Notes: generated by a model from the letters alone, not told the origin. A DNA stretch of 47,807 nt from Candidatus Bipolaricaulota bacterium (GCA_026418075.1 JAOACA010000005.1:1-47807), one strand, 5' to 3'; counted from the stretch's first letter, positions 14,871-23,304 are shown. Program-made: numbers and translations.

Positions 14871-15637
14871 CCCACCCGCGGCGGGGGCTCCGTTCGGGCG
14901 AGGGAGGAGAGCTCGGAAAACGCCCGCTCCACGTTCTCCTCTTCCCCGACGAGGAGGAGGGTCACCGCCCCACTGCCCGGCCCCACGCCCCCGCTTCCGA
15001 GGTGGTGGGCCCGGACCCCGTAGAGGAGGGCGGCCGCCTCGACCTCGGTCACGACCGTGCCCACGAGGGGGAAGAGCCCCACCGGTCCTCCCATGGCGCG
15101 GGCCACCCTCCCGATCCCCAGTTCAGGGACGAGCTCGGACACGAACCCGTGGATCGACTTCGCGCACGAGATCGGGATCACGAGCTCCACCCCCCGGGCG
15201 AGGGCCGGAGCGATGAGCTTCCCCACCGTTCCCCCCGCCGGGGAGGCCATGAAGACGCCGCACACCCCGGACGGATCGAGGACGTTTGCCCCCTTGATGA
15301 GGATGTCCCCTGCCTTGAGCTCTGCCACGACCTCGTCCAAGGAGAGATCCACCGGCTCCCCTCGGCGGAGGACGAGGGGTTTCGCCTGCCGGTCGGGGGG
15401 AAGCCAGGCGAGGGCCTCCCCGATGTAGCCTGCGCAGAACCGCTCCCGCTCGATCGCCCGCCCGAGGAGCTCCTCGGCCACGTAGGCGTTCGTTGTCCCC
15501 AAGGTGACGACGATCACGCCCTCCCTCCGCGCCCGCGCGACCGCGGGGAGCTGGGCCACCCCCCGGGCGATGAGCCGCCGCGCCGCTCCCGGTGGCAGGA
15601 CCACAAGCGCCCTGGTTGCGTTCCCGTCCCCGCGCAT
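14867..15637 (-). CDS. Conserved-looking protein of unknown function
   Basis: The protein has 256 residues, begins MRGDGNATRALVVLPPG, and has no signal peptide or clear membrane segment. It contains an internal stretch DILIKGANVLDPSG, then ASPAGGTVGKLI, VIPISCAKSIHGFV and GPVGLFPLVGTVVTEVEA, which look like ordered catalytic or binding loops; the Gly-rich GSGGVGPGSGAVTLLLV near the C-terminus resembles a phosphate- or nucleotide-binding turn. I do not recognise the family. It is first in the operon with ruvA and ruvX, coupled by ATGA, and divergent from the acyl-CoA synthetase. A -10-like TAGTGT ends six bases before the ATG. Confidence 0.75.
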   Translation of the reverse strand: MRGDGNATRALVVLPPGAARRLIARGVAQLPAVARARREGVIVVTLGTTNAYVAEELLGRAIERERFCAGYIGEALAWLPPDRQAKPLVLRRGEPVDLSLDEVVAELKAGDILIKGANVLDPSGVCGVFMASPAGGTVGKLIAPALARGVELVIPISCAKSIHGFVSELVPELGIGRVARAMGGPVGLFPLVGTVVTEVEAAALLYGVRAHHLGSGGVGPGSGAVTLLLVGEEENVERAFSELSSLARTEPPPRVG

Positions 15638-15639
15638 GC

Positions 15640-15645
15640 TATAAC
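15640..15645 (+). promoter_or_regulatory. -10 box of the acyl-CoA synthetase gene
   Basis: TTGCGT at 15616-15621, 18 bases, then TATAAC. The leader is about 33 nt and carries AAAGGGGTGA before the ATG at 15685. The box overlaps the divergent -10-like element of the minus-strand gene starting at 15637. Confidence 0.5.
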
Positions 15646-15684
15646 ACTAGCCAACGCGGCAACCTTCGGCAAAGGGGTGATCGG

Positions 15685-17304
15685 ATGGTCTTCACGCGCG
15701 AGCAGTACGAGCGGGAGCGGCGGGAGTTCCGGTGGGACATCCCCCCGGGGTACACGATCGCGGGGGCGGTGGACGGCCACGCCCGGGCCCACCCGGACAA
15801 GCCGTGCGTCCTGTGGGAGTCGGAGAAGGGGGAGCGGCGGACGATGACCTGGGGGGAGCTCTCCGAGCTCTCGAGCCGGTTTGCGTCGGTCCTCCAGGGC
15901 CTGGGGGTGCGGAAGGGGGACCCGGTGATGCACATCTTCCCCCGGATCCCCGAGGCGTTCGTGGCCCAGATCGGGACGTTCAAGGCCGGCGGGGTGGCCG
16001 TTCCGGGGACGGACATGCTCCGGGCCAAGGACATCGTCTACCGCTCCGAGACGGCTGGGGCCCGGGTGGTGATCGCCCATGTGTCGACGATCGGCGAAGT
16101 GGAGGAGGTGCGGGGGAAGTGCCCGCTGGAGCAGTTCATCTTGATCGGGGGCGAGAAGCCCGGGTGGATCTCGTTTGAGAAGGCCCTCAAGGACGCCCGG
16201 CCCACGGCCCCCGTCCCCCTCACCGCCCAGGACCCCCTCACGATCAACTTCACCTCCGGGACCACGGGGAACCCCAAGCCCGTCATGCACCGCCACCGCT
16301 GGATGTACGGGCACTTCCGGATCACCGCCCGCTACTTCTGGGGGGCGAGCCCCGACGACCTCATCTGGGCCACGACCGCCCCGGGGTGGGCCAAGTGGTA
16401 CTGGGCCCCGATGGGGGTCGGCCTGACCGTGGGCTGCACCCAGCTCATGTACCACGGCCGGTTCGATGCCGAGCGGTACCTCGAGCTCCTCGCCCGCTAC
16501 CCGGTGACGAAGCTCTGCGCCACCCCCACCGAGTACCGGATCATGATCCAGCTTCCGGACCTTGGGAAGCGGAAGGTGGCCCTGCGGGACGCGGTCTCGG
16601 CCGGGGAGCCCCTGAACGCCGAGGCGATCGAGGTGTTCCGGCGGGCGTTTGGGATCACGATCCGGGACGGGTACGGCCAGACGGAGTCGGTGTGTTTGGT
16701 CTGCAACCCGCCAGGCCTCCCGGTGAAGCCCGGCTCGATGGGCCTCCCCACCCCGGGCCCGAACGCGACCCCGATCGACGAGGAGGGGAACCCGGTGGGC
16801 CCCGGCGAGGTGGGGGAGATCGCCGTCCCGGTGGGGAACCCGGGGATTTTCGACGGGTACTGGAAGGACCCCGCCCTCACCGCCCAGGTCCTCTCCGGGA
16901 AGTGGTACCGGACCGGGGACCTCGTCCGGGTGGACGAGGACGGGTACTTCTTCTTCGAGGGCCGGGCCGACGACGTGATCAAGGCCTCCGGGTACCGGAT
17001 CGGGCCGTTCGAGGTCGAGGACGCCCTCGTCTCCCACCCGGCGGTGGTCGAGGCGGCGGTGGTGGGGGCCCCGGACCCCGTGCGGGGGCAGATCGTGAAG
17101 GCGTTTGTGGTTCTCGCCAAGGGGTACCAGCCCTCCGAGGCCCTGGTGAAGGAGCTCCAGGAGCACGTGAAGGCGGTCACCGCCCCCTACAAGTACCCCC
17201 GGGCGATCGAGTTTGTGACCGAACTTCCCAAGACCTCAAGCGGCAAGATCAAGCGGGCCGAGCTGCGGAAGCGGGAAATGGAGAAGGCCAAGGGGGGAGG
17301 CTAG
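15685..17304 (+). CDS. AMP-forming acyl-CoA synthetase, acetyl/medium-chain type
   Basis: Activates a carboxylic acid to acyl-AMP and then acyl-CoA. The 539-residue product starts at the ATG at 15685 with an SD, not at the tracked upstream ATG. Visible are the P-loop-like NFTSGTTGNPKPVMH (near 195-210), SAGEPLN, DGYGQTES near 330, YRTGDLVRVDEDG near 410, and the C-terminal lysine motif PKTSSGKIKR near 520. The architecture is closest to the MACS group and acetyl-CoA synthetase relatives. Chain-length preference is not readable from the sequence. The stop overlaps the next start as TAGTG. Confidence 0.88.
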   Translation: MVFTREQYERERREFRWDIPPGYTIAGAVDGHARAHPDKPCVLWESEKGERRTMTWGELSELSSRFASVLQGLGVRKGDPVMHIFPRIPEAFVAQIGTFKAGGVAVPGTDMLRAKDIVYRSETAGARVVIAHVSTIGEVEEVRGKCPLEQFILIGGEKPGWISFEKALKDARPTAPVPLTAQDPLTINFTSGTTGNPKPVMHRHRWMYGHFRITARYFWGASPDDLIWATTAPGWAKWYWAPMGVGLTVGCTQLMYHGRFDAERYLELLARYPVTKLCATPTEYRIMIQLPDLGKRKVALRDAVSAGEPLNAEAIEVFRRAFGITIRDGYGQTESVCLVCNPPGLPVKPGSMGLPTPGPNATPIDEEGNPVGPGEVGEIAVPVGNPGIFDGYWKDPALTAQVLSGKWYRTGDLVRVDEDGYFFFEGRADDVIKASGYRIGPFEVEDALVSHPAVVEAAVVGAPDPVRGQIVKAFVVLAKGYQPSEALVKELQEHVKAVTAPYKYPRAIEFVTELPKTSSGKIKRAELRKREMEKAKGGG

Positions 17305-17699
17305 TGGACGAGGCGGGGCTCGTTCAGGCAGCGGTTGCGGCCCGAGGGCGGGCCTACGCCCCCTACTCCCGGTTTCCTGTGGGAGCGGCGCTCCTCGCCT
17401 CCGACGGCCGGGTCTTCACCGGCTGCAACGTGGAGAACGCTTCCTACGGCCTCACCGTGTGCGCCGAACGGGTGGCCCTGTTCAAGGCCGTCTCCGAGGG
17501 AGCGCGGGAGTTCCTCGCCCTCGCCGTCGCCTGCGGGGACCGCCCCTGTTCCCCCTGCGGGGCCTGCCGCCAGGTCCTCCGGGAGTTCGCCCCCGACCTC
17601 CCGGTCCTGCTTGCCGATGGAGAAGGGAAGAGGTGGGAGAGGACGAGCCTCTCCCACCTCCTTCCCCGCAGCTTCGGACCCTCCGACCTCGGGTCCTAG
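17304..17699 (+). CDS. cdd: Cytidine deaminase
   Basis: Deaminates cytidine and deoxycytidine to uridine forms for pyrimidine salvage. The 131-residue product has the tetrameric-type signatures: YAPYSRFPVGAAL, CNVENASYGLTVCAERVAL with the zinc Cys and catalytic Glu (quoted in part), and the second zinc site PCSPCGACRQVL. The GTG start shares its G with the stop of the acyl-CoA synthetase (TAGTG) and has GGGGGAGG before it. It is not in the tracked start position because the ORF caller used a shadow extension. The stop shares CTAG with the gene on the other strand. Confidence 0.94.
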   Translation: MDEAGLVQAAVAARGRAYAPYSRFPVGAALLASDGRVFTGCNVENASYGLTVCAERVALFKAVSEGAREFLALAVACGDRPCSPCGACRQVLREFAPDLPVLLADGEGKRWERTSLSHLLPRSFGPSDLGS

Positions 17700-18823
17700 A
17701 GAACCTTCATTGCCAACGAGAGGTTCAGGTCAAGCGACCACCCCGGCGCGGTCGGGCCCTTGGCCAGCGCCACACCGATCCCGATCTGGGCCTTCCCCCA
17801 GGTGAAGGAGAGCTGGCCGCTTGCCGTGATGGAGTCCGCGGGGGCCTCCCCCGGCGCCTTCCGCCGCTGGAAGAGCACCTTTCCCTGGAGGGCCGCGGTG
17901 GGCCCGAGTTCCTGCTCATACGAAGCGGTGAAGCTCAAGGTGTGCTCGTTGGCGATGTTGAAGGGTCCCTCGGCGGCCGCCCGGAGGAGGAGCTGGGCCT
18001 CGGGGGTCGGGGCGAACGCTGCGTCGGCGGACAGGGTCAGGACCACATCCCGGCTACCGCCCGTCGGATCGAGGAGCTCGTAGCCCAGGCCCCCTTGGAC
18101 TGCCCACCCGCAGTAGCGCTCCTGGCCGGTGGCGAGGACGACGTCCTCGACCGCGAGGACCGTCCGCGGGTCCACGGTGGCCTTCGTGGCCCGCTGGACG
18201 AGGACCACGAGCGCCGCGGCGAGGTCCTTGGCCGCCTGCTCGCGGGTCTTGCCGGCCGCGTACTCCGCCCACTTGCCGATCTCGTTCCCCATCGCCAGGA
18301 GGTAGTCATCGGGCAGGTCCTGGGAGATGACCTTCCGGGCGAGGAGGAGTTTCTGGATTCGGAGGGCCTTCGCAAGGGGGGTGACGTTGGCGAACCGTCC
18401 GTAGCCGGCCCCTAGGCTCACCGTGGCCCCCAGCTGGGGCTGACCGGTGGCGTATCCGAGCTGGATTCCTCCGAACCCAAAGTACGGTTCCCCGGAGGCG
18501 AAGTAGTACCGCAGGGCGTGCGCAGCCTGGGCGGTGATCGTTTTGGGGACAAAGTTTACGAACCCCAGCTCGCCCAGGGCTGTGACGGTGTAGCCGAAGT
18601 TGGGCGAGTCCAGGAACCGGGTGTGGTCGAGGCCGATTCGGCCGGCGTTCACGTCCACACCGGGGGTGGCGGGGTCCTCGAAGTACCGGTACGTTCCGGT
18701 CAGCCACAGGCTGGTGAGGCTGGTCCTGGGCTGCCGGTAGTCACACAGGGTCACGGCCCCCGCCACGCTCAGCCCGACGAGGGCCACCCCCACCATGGTG
18801 CTGACAACCGCTCGCTTCAGCAT
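17696..18823 (-). CDS. Exported barrel-like protein, putative outer-membrane protein
   Basis: The protein has 375 residues from the ATG at 18823, which has AAGGAGGGAACG upstream; the tracked 686-aa ORF extends too far. A signal peptide (MLKRAVVSTMVGVALVGLSVAGA) precedes strand-like segments such as GTYRYFEDP, FGFGGIQLGYATG and GATVSLGAGYGRF. A helical stretch lies near residues 140-225 (KTREQAAKDLAAALVVLVQR), and more strands follow to the end (SLDLNLSLAMKVL). It lacks the CCG motifs of the two Cys-rich proteins. Outer-membrane location is inference from strand pattern. The helical insert is unusual for a plain barrel. Family not recognised. Confidence 0.72.
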   Translation of the reverse strand: MLKRAVVSTMVGVALVGLSVAGAVTLCDYRQPRTSLTSLWLTGTYRYFEDPATPGVDVNAGRIGLDHTRFLDSPNFGYTVTALGELGFVNFVPKTITAQAAHALRYYFASGEPYFGFGGIQLGYATGQPQLGATVSLGAGYGRFANVTPLAKALRIQKLLLARKVISQDLPDDYLLAMGNEIGKWAEYAAGKTREQAAKDLAAALVVLVQRATKATVDPRTVLAVEDVVLATGQERYCGWAVQGGLGYELLDPTGGSRDVVLTLSADAAFAPTPEAQLLLRAAAEGPFNIANEHTLSFTASYEQELGPTAALQGKVLFQRRKAPGEAPADSITASGQLSFTWGKAQIGIGVALAKGPTAPGWSLDLNLSLAMKVL

Positions 18824-18870
18824 CGTTCCCTCCTTGTGCGTTCTTCCTGCGCTTGGATGCAGGGCCCCCG

Positions 18871-18879
18871 ATTGTACCA
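18871..18879 (-). promoter_or_regulatory. Extended -10 promoter of the 375-aa exported protein
   Basis: On the minus strand TGGTACAAT forms an extended -10 (TG-N-TACAAT) with no clear -35. The leader would be about 40 nt and ends in AAGGAGGG before the ATG at 18823. Confidence 0.6.
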
Positions 18880-18939
18880 AGGGAAAGGCGCCGCGGGCCC
18901 AGAGGAGGCCCCGGGGTTCCCACCCCACGGAGGCCCGGG

Positions 18940-18945
18940 TAGCAT
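18940..18945 (+). promoter_or_regulatory. -10 box of the MBL-fold gene, leaderless spacing
   Basis: TAGCAT, then seven bases, then the ATG at 18953. There is no SD. Confidence 0.5.
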
Positions 18946-18952
18946 GCCCCCG

Positions 18953-19753
18953 ATGGGGTACGTGAAGTTCCTCGGGACAGCCGGGGCGCGGTTCGTCGTC
19001 GCCCGCCAGCTCCGCTACTCGGCCGGGACGTGGATCGAGCTTGGGGGGACCGAGCTCCTCCTCGACCCCGGCCCGGGGACCCTCCTCCGGGCCCGGAAGA
19101 GCCGGCCCCCCCTCGATCCGTTGAAGCTCCAGGCCATCCTCCTCTCCCACAAGCACCTCGACCACTCGACGGACGTGAACGTGATGGTCGAGGCGATGGC
19201 CGACGGCGGCTATCGGCGGCGGGGAGCGCTCTTCGCCCCGGCCGATGCCCTGGAGGGGGACGATCCGGTGGTCCTCCGCTACGTCCGGCCGTTCCTCGAG
19301 CGGATCGAGACCTGGGACTGTGGCCGCGAGCACGCGGTGGGGGCCGTGCAAATTCGGCCCGTCCCCCACGGCCACGGGGCGGTGGAGACCTACGGCCTTG
19401 TCCTCGCCTCGCCCGAGGGGCGGGTGGGGTTCGTCACCGATGGCCGGTTTGACCCCCAGCGTGCCGCGGACTACGCCGGGTGTGACCTCCTTGTCCTCAA
19501 CGTGGTCCTCAAGGACTGGAAGCCGGACGTGGACCACCTCAGCCTCCCCCAGGCCGGGGAGCTCATCGCCGCCGTCCGGCCGCGGCTTGCGGTCCTGACC
19601 CACTTCGGGACGACGATGCTCCGGGGGAACCCCCGGGTGCTCGCGGCGGGGCTGGGGGAGCGGCTCGGGATCCCCGTCCTCGCCGCCGACGATGGGATGA
19701 CCGTGGACGCCTCCCGCTGGGGGGGCGGTGTTGCCCCTCCCACGGAGGGGTGA
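18953..19753 (+). CDS. MBL-fold metallohydrolase
   Basis: A 266-residue metallo-beta-lactamase-fold protein beginning MGYVKFLGTAGARF. I choose the ATG at 18953 because a TAGCAT box sits seven bases upstream; an ATG three codons earlier is possible. The metal motif is SHKHLDH (HxHxDH), followed by VPHGHGAV, VTDGRFD with a metal-bridging Asp, and LTHFGTTM near the C-terminus. LDPGPGTLL at residues about 35-45 is also typical. The substrate is unknown; the sequence does not show an RNase or glyoxalase signature. An inverted repeat (CCCCTCC/GGAGGGG) spans the end of the gene. Confidence 0.82.
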   Translation: MGYVKFLGTAGARFVVARQLRYSAGTWIELGGTELLLDPGPGTLLRARKSRPPLDPLKLQAILLSHKHLDHSTDVNVMVEAMADGGYRRRGALFAPADALEGDDPVVLRYVRPFLERIETWDCGREHAVGAVQIRPVPHGHGAVETYGLVLASPEGRVGFVTDGRFDPQRAADYAGCDLLVLNVVLKDWKPDVDHLSLPQAGELIAAVRPRLAVLTHFGTTMLRGNPRVLAAGLGERLGIPVLAADDGMTVDASRWGGGVAPPTEG

Positions 19754-19759
19754 CACAAT
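19731..19759 (+). promoter_or_regulatory. Promoter of the PKD lipoprotein gene
   Basis: TTGCCC, 17 bases, then CACAAT, 20 nt before the ATG at 19780. The spacer includes the inverted repeat CCCCTCC-CAC-GGAGGGG. Overlap of the promoter with the hairpin and with the stop of the MBL gene may allow control, but that is speculative. Confidence 0.45.
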
Positions 19760-19779
19760 GGCCCTTCAAGGAGGTACTG

Positions 19780-20427
19780 ATGAAGAAGAGCGTCGTGGGT
19801 GGGTTGGCCGTTCTGCTCCTGGGGCTGGGAGGCTGTGGGCCCGCGGTTCCCCCCGGGGAGGGGCCGGTGGCCCTGTGCATCTACTCCCCCGTCCAAGGGG
19901 AGGCCCCCCTCCAGGTCACGTTCGACGGGACGCTCTCCACTCCCCCCGGATCCCAGATCACGAGCCTCCGCTGGGACTTCGGGGACGGGGCGAGCGCGAC
20001 CGGGGCCGTGGTCTCCCACTGGTACCGGGAGGAGGGGACGTACTCTGCCCGGCTCACGGTGACGGATGCCCAGGGCCGCACGGGAACAACCGTGGTCCCG
20101 GTGATTGTGGGGATCTCCTACCCCCTGGACGTCCTCGAGTGGCGGGTGGAGGAGATCTACTTTGGGACGAAGGTCTCCGGCCGGGTGCGGAACATCGGGG
20201 ACCGGCGGATCAACGAGGGCCGCGTGGCGGTCCGGTTCTACGACAAGGACTGGAACCTCGTCCGCGAGCGCTCGAAGATCCTCGGTGACCTCGCCCCGGG
20301 CCAGGAACAGATCTTCGAGATCACGACCGACCTTCGCCCGGTGGAGATCGGCGGAACCCCCCACCACGCGATCTACACCGAGGTCATCCACACTGACCAC
20401 CCGCTGTCGGGGCTGGGAGGCCTCTAG
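19780..20427 (+). CDS. PKD-domain lipoprotein
   Basis: A 215-residue exported protein. The ATG at 19780 has AAGGAGG nearby and opens MKKSVVGGLAVLLLGLGGC, a lipoprotein signal with LGGC as lipobox. A PKD beta sandwich covers about residues 30-110 (TFDGTLSTPPG, SLRWDFGDGA, GTYSARLTVTDAQG). The C-terminal part (VSGRVRNIGDRRINEGRVAV, LAPGQEQIFEI) resembles a FxLYD or CARDB-type sandwich. No enzyme motif is visible; such domains usually mediate carbohydrate or protein contacts. Its stop shares CTAG with the thioredoxin-like gene on the other strand. Confidence 0.8.
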   Translation: MKKSVVGGLAVLLLGLGGCGPAVPPGEGPVALCIYSPVQGEAPLQVTFDGTLSTPPGSQITSLRWDFGDGASATGAVVSHWYREEGTYSARLTVTDAQGRTGTTVVPVIVGISYPLDVLEWRVEEIYFGTKVSGRVRNIGDRRINEGRVAVRFYDKDWNLVRERSKILGDLAPGQEQIFEITTDLRPVEIGGTPHHAIYTEVIHTDHPLSGLGGL

Positions 20428-20948
20428 GGAAGGGCGATCCCGCACTGGGCGAGGAGCTCGAGGAGGTGGGGGAGGTCGCGGATTGCCACGGCCCACACCC
20501 CGACCACCTTCCCCCGCTCGTCCACGAACGCGGTGAACGGGTAGCGGAGGTTGTCGGACCTCTGGTAGTGGCGGGTCACGGCCGCTCCGGGGTCGTGGAC
20601 GATTGGGAACGTGATCCCCCGCTCGGCGAGGGTTTTAGGGACCTCGGGCCACCGCTCCGGGCAGACCCCGACCACGGCGACCCGGTCCCCGTACCGGCGG
20701 TGGAGCTCCTCAAGCACGACGAGGTCGTGCTTGCACGCCCCGCACCACGTGGTCCAGAACGCGATCACCATCGGTCTTCCCCGGGCGTTGTTGGTGGAGA
20801 ACGCGCCCACCCCGGAGAGGGAGAACGCGGGGGCCTCCTCGCCCACGATGGGGAAGAGCCCCTCCCCGGGCCGGCCGCCCCGGGGGGTGGAGAGGAACGC
20901 CAGGACGAGGAACACGGCCAAGGCCAGGCCGAGGAGGCGGAGGTCCAC
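20424..20948 (-). CDS. Membrane-anchored TlpA/ResA-like thiol-disulfide oxidoreductase
   Basis: A 174-residue protein with a GTG start at 20948 that shares bases with the hypF stop (TAGTG); the tracked 967-aa ORF is a shadow extension. An N-terminal hydrophobic anchor (LLGLALAVFLVLAFL) precedes a thioredoxin fold with active site WCGAC (near residue 70, AFWTTWCGACKHD) and the cis-Pro region YPFTAFVDERGKVVG. It fits the TlpA/ResA family acting outside the cytoplasmic membrane. Tight coupling to hypF hints at a role in hydrogenase or metal-site assembly. That link is inference only. Confidence 0.85.
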   Translation of the reverse strand: MDLRLLGLALAVFLVLAFLSTPRGGRPGEGLFPIVGEEAPAFSLSGVGAFSTNNARGRPMVIAFWTTWCGACKHDLVVLEELHRRYGDRVAVVGVCPERWPEVPKTLAERGITFPIVHDPGAAVTRHYQRSDNLRYPFTAFVDERGKVVGVWAVAIRDLPHLLELLAQCGIALP

Positions 20949-23188
20949 TAGCCCCTCCCGCGGGCGGCCTGGGCGAGCTGGCCGAACGCCAGGCCCCCGT
21001 CCCCGGGCGGGACGAGGCGGTGGAGGAGGAGCCGGAGCCCCGCCCCCTCCACCGCGGACCGGACCGTCGAGGCGATCGCGTCGTTCACCGCCACCCCCCC
21101 GGTGAGGCCCACCGCCCCGATCCCCTCCCGCCGGGCCGCCTCCACCGCCAGCTGCGCCAGGCCCCGGGCAAGGGTGGCCTGGGCGGTGGCGGCGAGGTCG
21201 GGCAGGCTCGCCCCTTCTTCCCGAAGCTCGACCAGGCTGCGGAACAGGGCCACGGTGTCGAGGACGGGCCGCCCGCCCACCTCCCGGAAGGCGAGCGGAA
21301 CGTCCAAGGGGCTTCCCCCCGCGGCCACGGCCTCGAGCCGCATCGCCGGCTCCCCCTCGTACGTCCGCTCTCCCGCGATCCCCAGCCACGCCGCCACCGC
21401 GTCGAGGAACCGCCCCGCGCTCGTCGTGGGGGGGCAGTTCACCCCCCGCTCGATCTGGAAGAGGGCGGCTTGGAGCTCCTTGGGCGGGAGGCCTGCGGCG
21501 GCGGGATCGAGCCCCGCCGCGCGGAGGTAGCTTGCCGCCATCCGCCCCGGCCGGAGGGTCGCGAGGTCCCCCCCCGGCAGGGGAACGGGGGAGAGCGAGG
21601 CGGCCCGTCTCCAGGCGCCCCTCCGCCACACGATGACCTCCCCCCCCCACGCCGTCCCGTCCTCCCCGTACCCGTAGCCGTCGGCGGCGATCCCCACGAG
21701 CTCCTCCGCGCCGTGCTCCGCACCGAGGCCCGCGACGTGGGCGACGTGGTGCTGGATCGGCACCGCCTCCCCAAGCTCGCGGGCCAGGCGCGAGGTCGGG
21801 AACCGGGGGTGGAGGTCGCAGGCGATCCGCCGGGGGAGCGGGATCCCCGTGAGGCGGAGGAGGTGGTCCAACGCCTCCCGGAGGAAGTCCGCGGTCGCCA
21901 CGTGCTCGGTGTTCCCGATGTGCTGGGAAAGGAACGCCCGCCCGCGGGCGTAGACCCCGACGGTCACGTTGAGGTCGCCCCCCAGGGCGAGGAGGGGTTC
22001 CTCCCCAAGGTCCACCGGGATCGGCTCGGGGACCCAGCCCCGGGACCGGCGGAGGAAGGTGGGGACCCCGGCGGAGAGGCGGACGACGGAGTCGTCGCAC
22101 CGGGCGGCGATCCGCCGGTTGTGGAGGAGGAACGCGTCGGCGACCCCGGCGAGCTCGGCGAGGATCCGGTCGTCGTCGATGAGCATCGGTTCCCCCGGGA
22201 AGTTCGCGCTCGTCATCACCAGGGGGAACGGGAGCGCCGCGAGGAGGAGGTGGTGGAGCCCGGTGTAGGGGAGCATCACGCCTACGGTGTGGAGCCCGGG
22301 GGCCACGGACGGGGCGAGGGCCCCGGGCCGGGAGGGGAGGACGACGATCGGCCGCCTCGGGGAGCGGAGGAGCTTCCACTCCTCCTCCGCGGGGGAGGCG
22401 AACGCGGGGACCTGGTCCTCCCGGGCCATGACGGCAAACGGCTGCCCCGACCGACCGAGCCTCCGCCGGAGCTCGGCCACCGCCGCCTCGGCTGTTGCGT
22501 CGCAGGCGAGGTGGGTCCCCCCCCAGCCCTTGACGGCGACGATCCTCCCCGCCTGGAGCGCCCGCTGGGCCAGGGCGATCGGGTCCCCCTCCCGGAGCTC
22601 GCCGTCCTCCAGGTAGCGGAGCTTTGGGCCGCAGGCCGGGCAGGCGATCGTCTGGGCGTGGTACCGGCGGTTCAGGGGATCGGTGTACTCCCGGGCGCAG
22701 TCCGGGCACATCGGGAAGTCCCGGAACGCCGTCCGGGGCCGGTCGTAGGGGAGGCCTTCGATGACCGTGAACCGGGGGCCGCAGTCGGTGCAGCTCGTGG
22801 CCCAGTAGCCGTGGTACCGGCTTTTGGGGTTGGCGAGATCCCGAAGGCAGGGGACGCAGGTGGCGACGTCGGGGGGGAGCGCCCCCGCACCGCCCTCCCC
22901 GTCCGTGGAGGGGAGGATCCGGAACTCCCCCTCCCCGTTGGGGGGGAGGCCCTCCACCTCCAGGGCCTCGACGACCGCCAGGGGGGGAGCGTCGCGGCGG
23001 AGGGCAACGAGGAACTGCGCTACGGCCGCCGGGGCTCCCTCGACCTCGACTTCCACCCCCGCGTCCCCGAGGTTGCGGACGAACCCTCCAAGGCCGTGGC
23101 CGACCGCGGTCCGGTAGACGAAGGGGCGGAAGCCCACCCCTTGGACGGTTCCCCGCACGCGGATCCTCTTCCGGACGCGCTCCTCCAT
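20948..23188 (-). CDS. hypF: Carbamoyltransferase HypF, [NiFe] hydrogenase maturation
   Basis: HypF converts carbamoyl phosphate to carbamoyl-AMP and transfers the carbamoyl group to HypE for CN ligand synthesis. The 746 residues show the complete order: N-terminal acylphosphatase domain (GTVQGVGFRPFVYR), two Cys4 zinc fingers (CVPCLRDL and CPDCAREYTD), a YrdC-like domain (AVKGWGGTHLACDATAE), and a Kae1-like domain with IQHHVAHVAGLGAEHG. The ATG at 23188 has TATACT nine bases upstream and no SD. It is the leader of hypF-tlpA. hypC, hypD and hypE lie elsewhere. Confidence 0.96.
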   Translation of the reverse strand: MEERVRKRIRVRGTVQGVGFRPFVYRTAVGHGLGGFVRNLGDAGVEVEVEGAPAAVAQFLVALRRDAPPLAVVEALEVEGLPPNGEGEFRILPSTDGEGGAGALPPDVATCVPCLRDLANPKSRYHGYWATSCTDCGPRFTVIEGLPYDRPRTAFRDFPMCPDCAREYTDPLNRRYHAQTIACPACGPKLRYLEDGELREGDPIALAQRALQAGRIVAVKGWGGTHLACDATAEAAVAELRRRLGRSGQPFAVMAREDQVPAFASPAEEEWKLLRSPRRPIVVLPSRPGALAPSVAPGLHTVGVMLPYTGLHHLLLAALPFPLVMTSANFPGEPMLIDDDRILAELAGVADAFLLHNRRIAARCDDSVVRLSAGVPTFLRRSRGWVPEPIPVDLGEEPLLALGGDLNVTVGVYARGRAFLSQHIGNTEHVATADFLREALDHLLRLTGIPLPRRIACDLHPRFPTSRLARELGEAVPIQHHVAHVAGLGAEHGAEELVGIAADGYGYGEDGTAWGGEVIVWRRGAWRRAASLSPVPLPGGDLATLRPGRMAASYLRAAGLDPAAAGLPPKELQAALFQIERGVNCPPTTSAGRFLDAVAAWLGIAGERTYEGEPAMRLEAVAAGGSPLDVPLAFREVGGRPVLDTVALFRSLVELREEGASLPDLAATAQATLARGLAQLAVEAARREGIGAVGLTGGVAVNDAIASTVRSAVEGAGLRLLLHRLVPPGDGGLAFGQLAQAARGRG

Positions 23189-23197
23189 CGATGGGGG

Positions 23198-23203
23198 AGT
23201 ATA
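23198..23203 (-). promoter_or_regulatory. -10 box of hypF, near-leaderless spacing
   Basis: TATACT on the minus strand, nine bases before the hypF ATG; no SD between. Confidence 0.55.
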
Positions 23204-23304
23204 CCCGGCGGCACCGGGGCCCCCTCGCCGGCTCCCCTCTGTCCCTCAGGGCGCGGACGGGGGAGGTTGGCGGGGGAGGCCACGGGGGCTGGAATCGGGG
23301 GCGC

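Noticed and set aside
19734-19750. Terminator after the MBL gene (CCCCTCC-CAC-GGAGGGG)
   Set aside because: No T run follows and it lies inside a plausible promoter spacer; kept only as part of that promoter.
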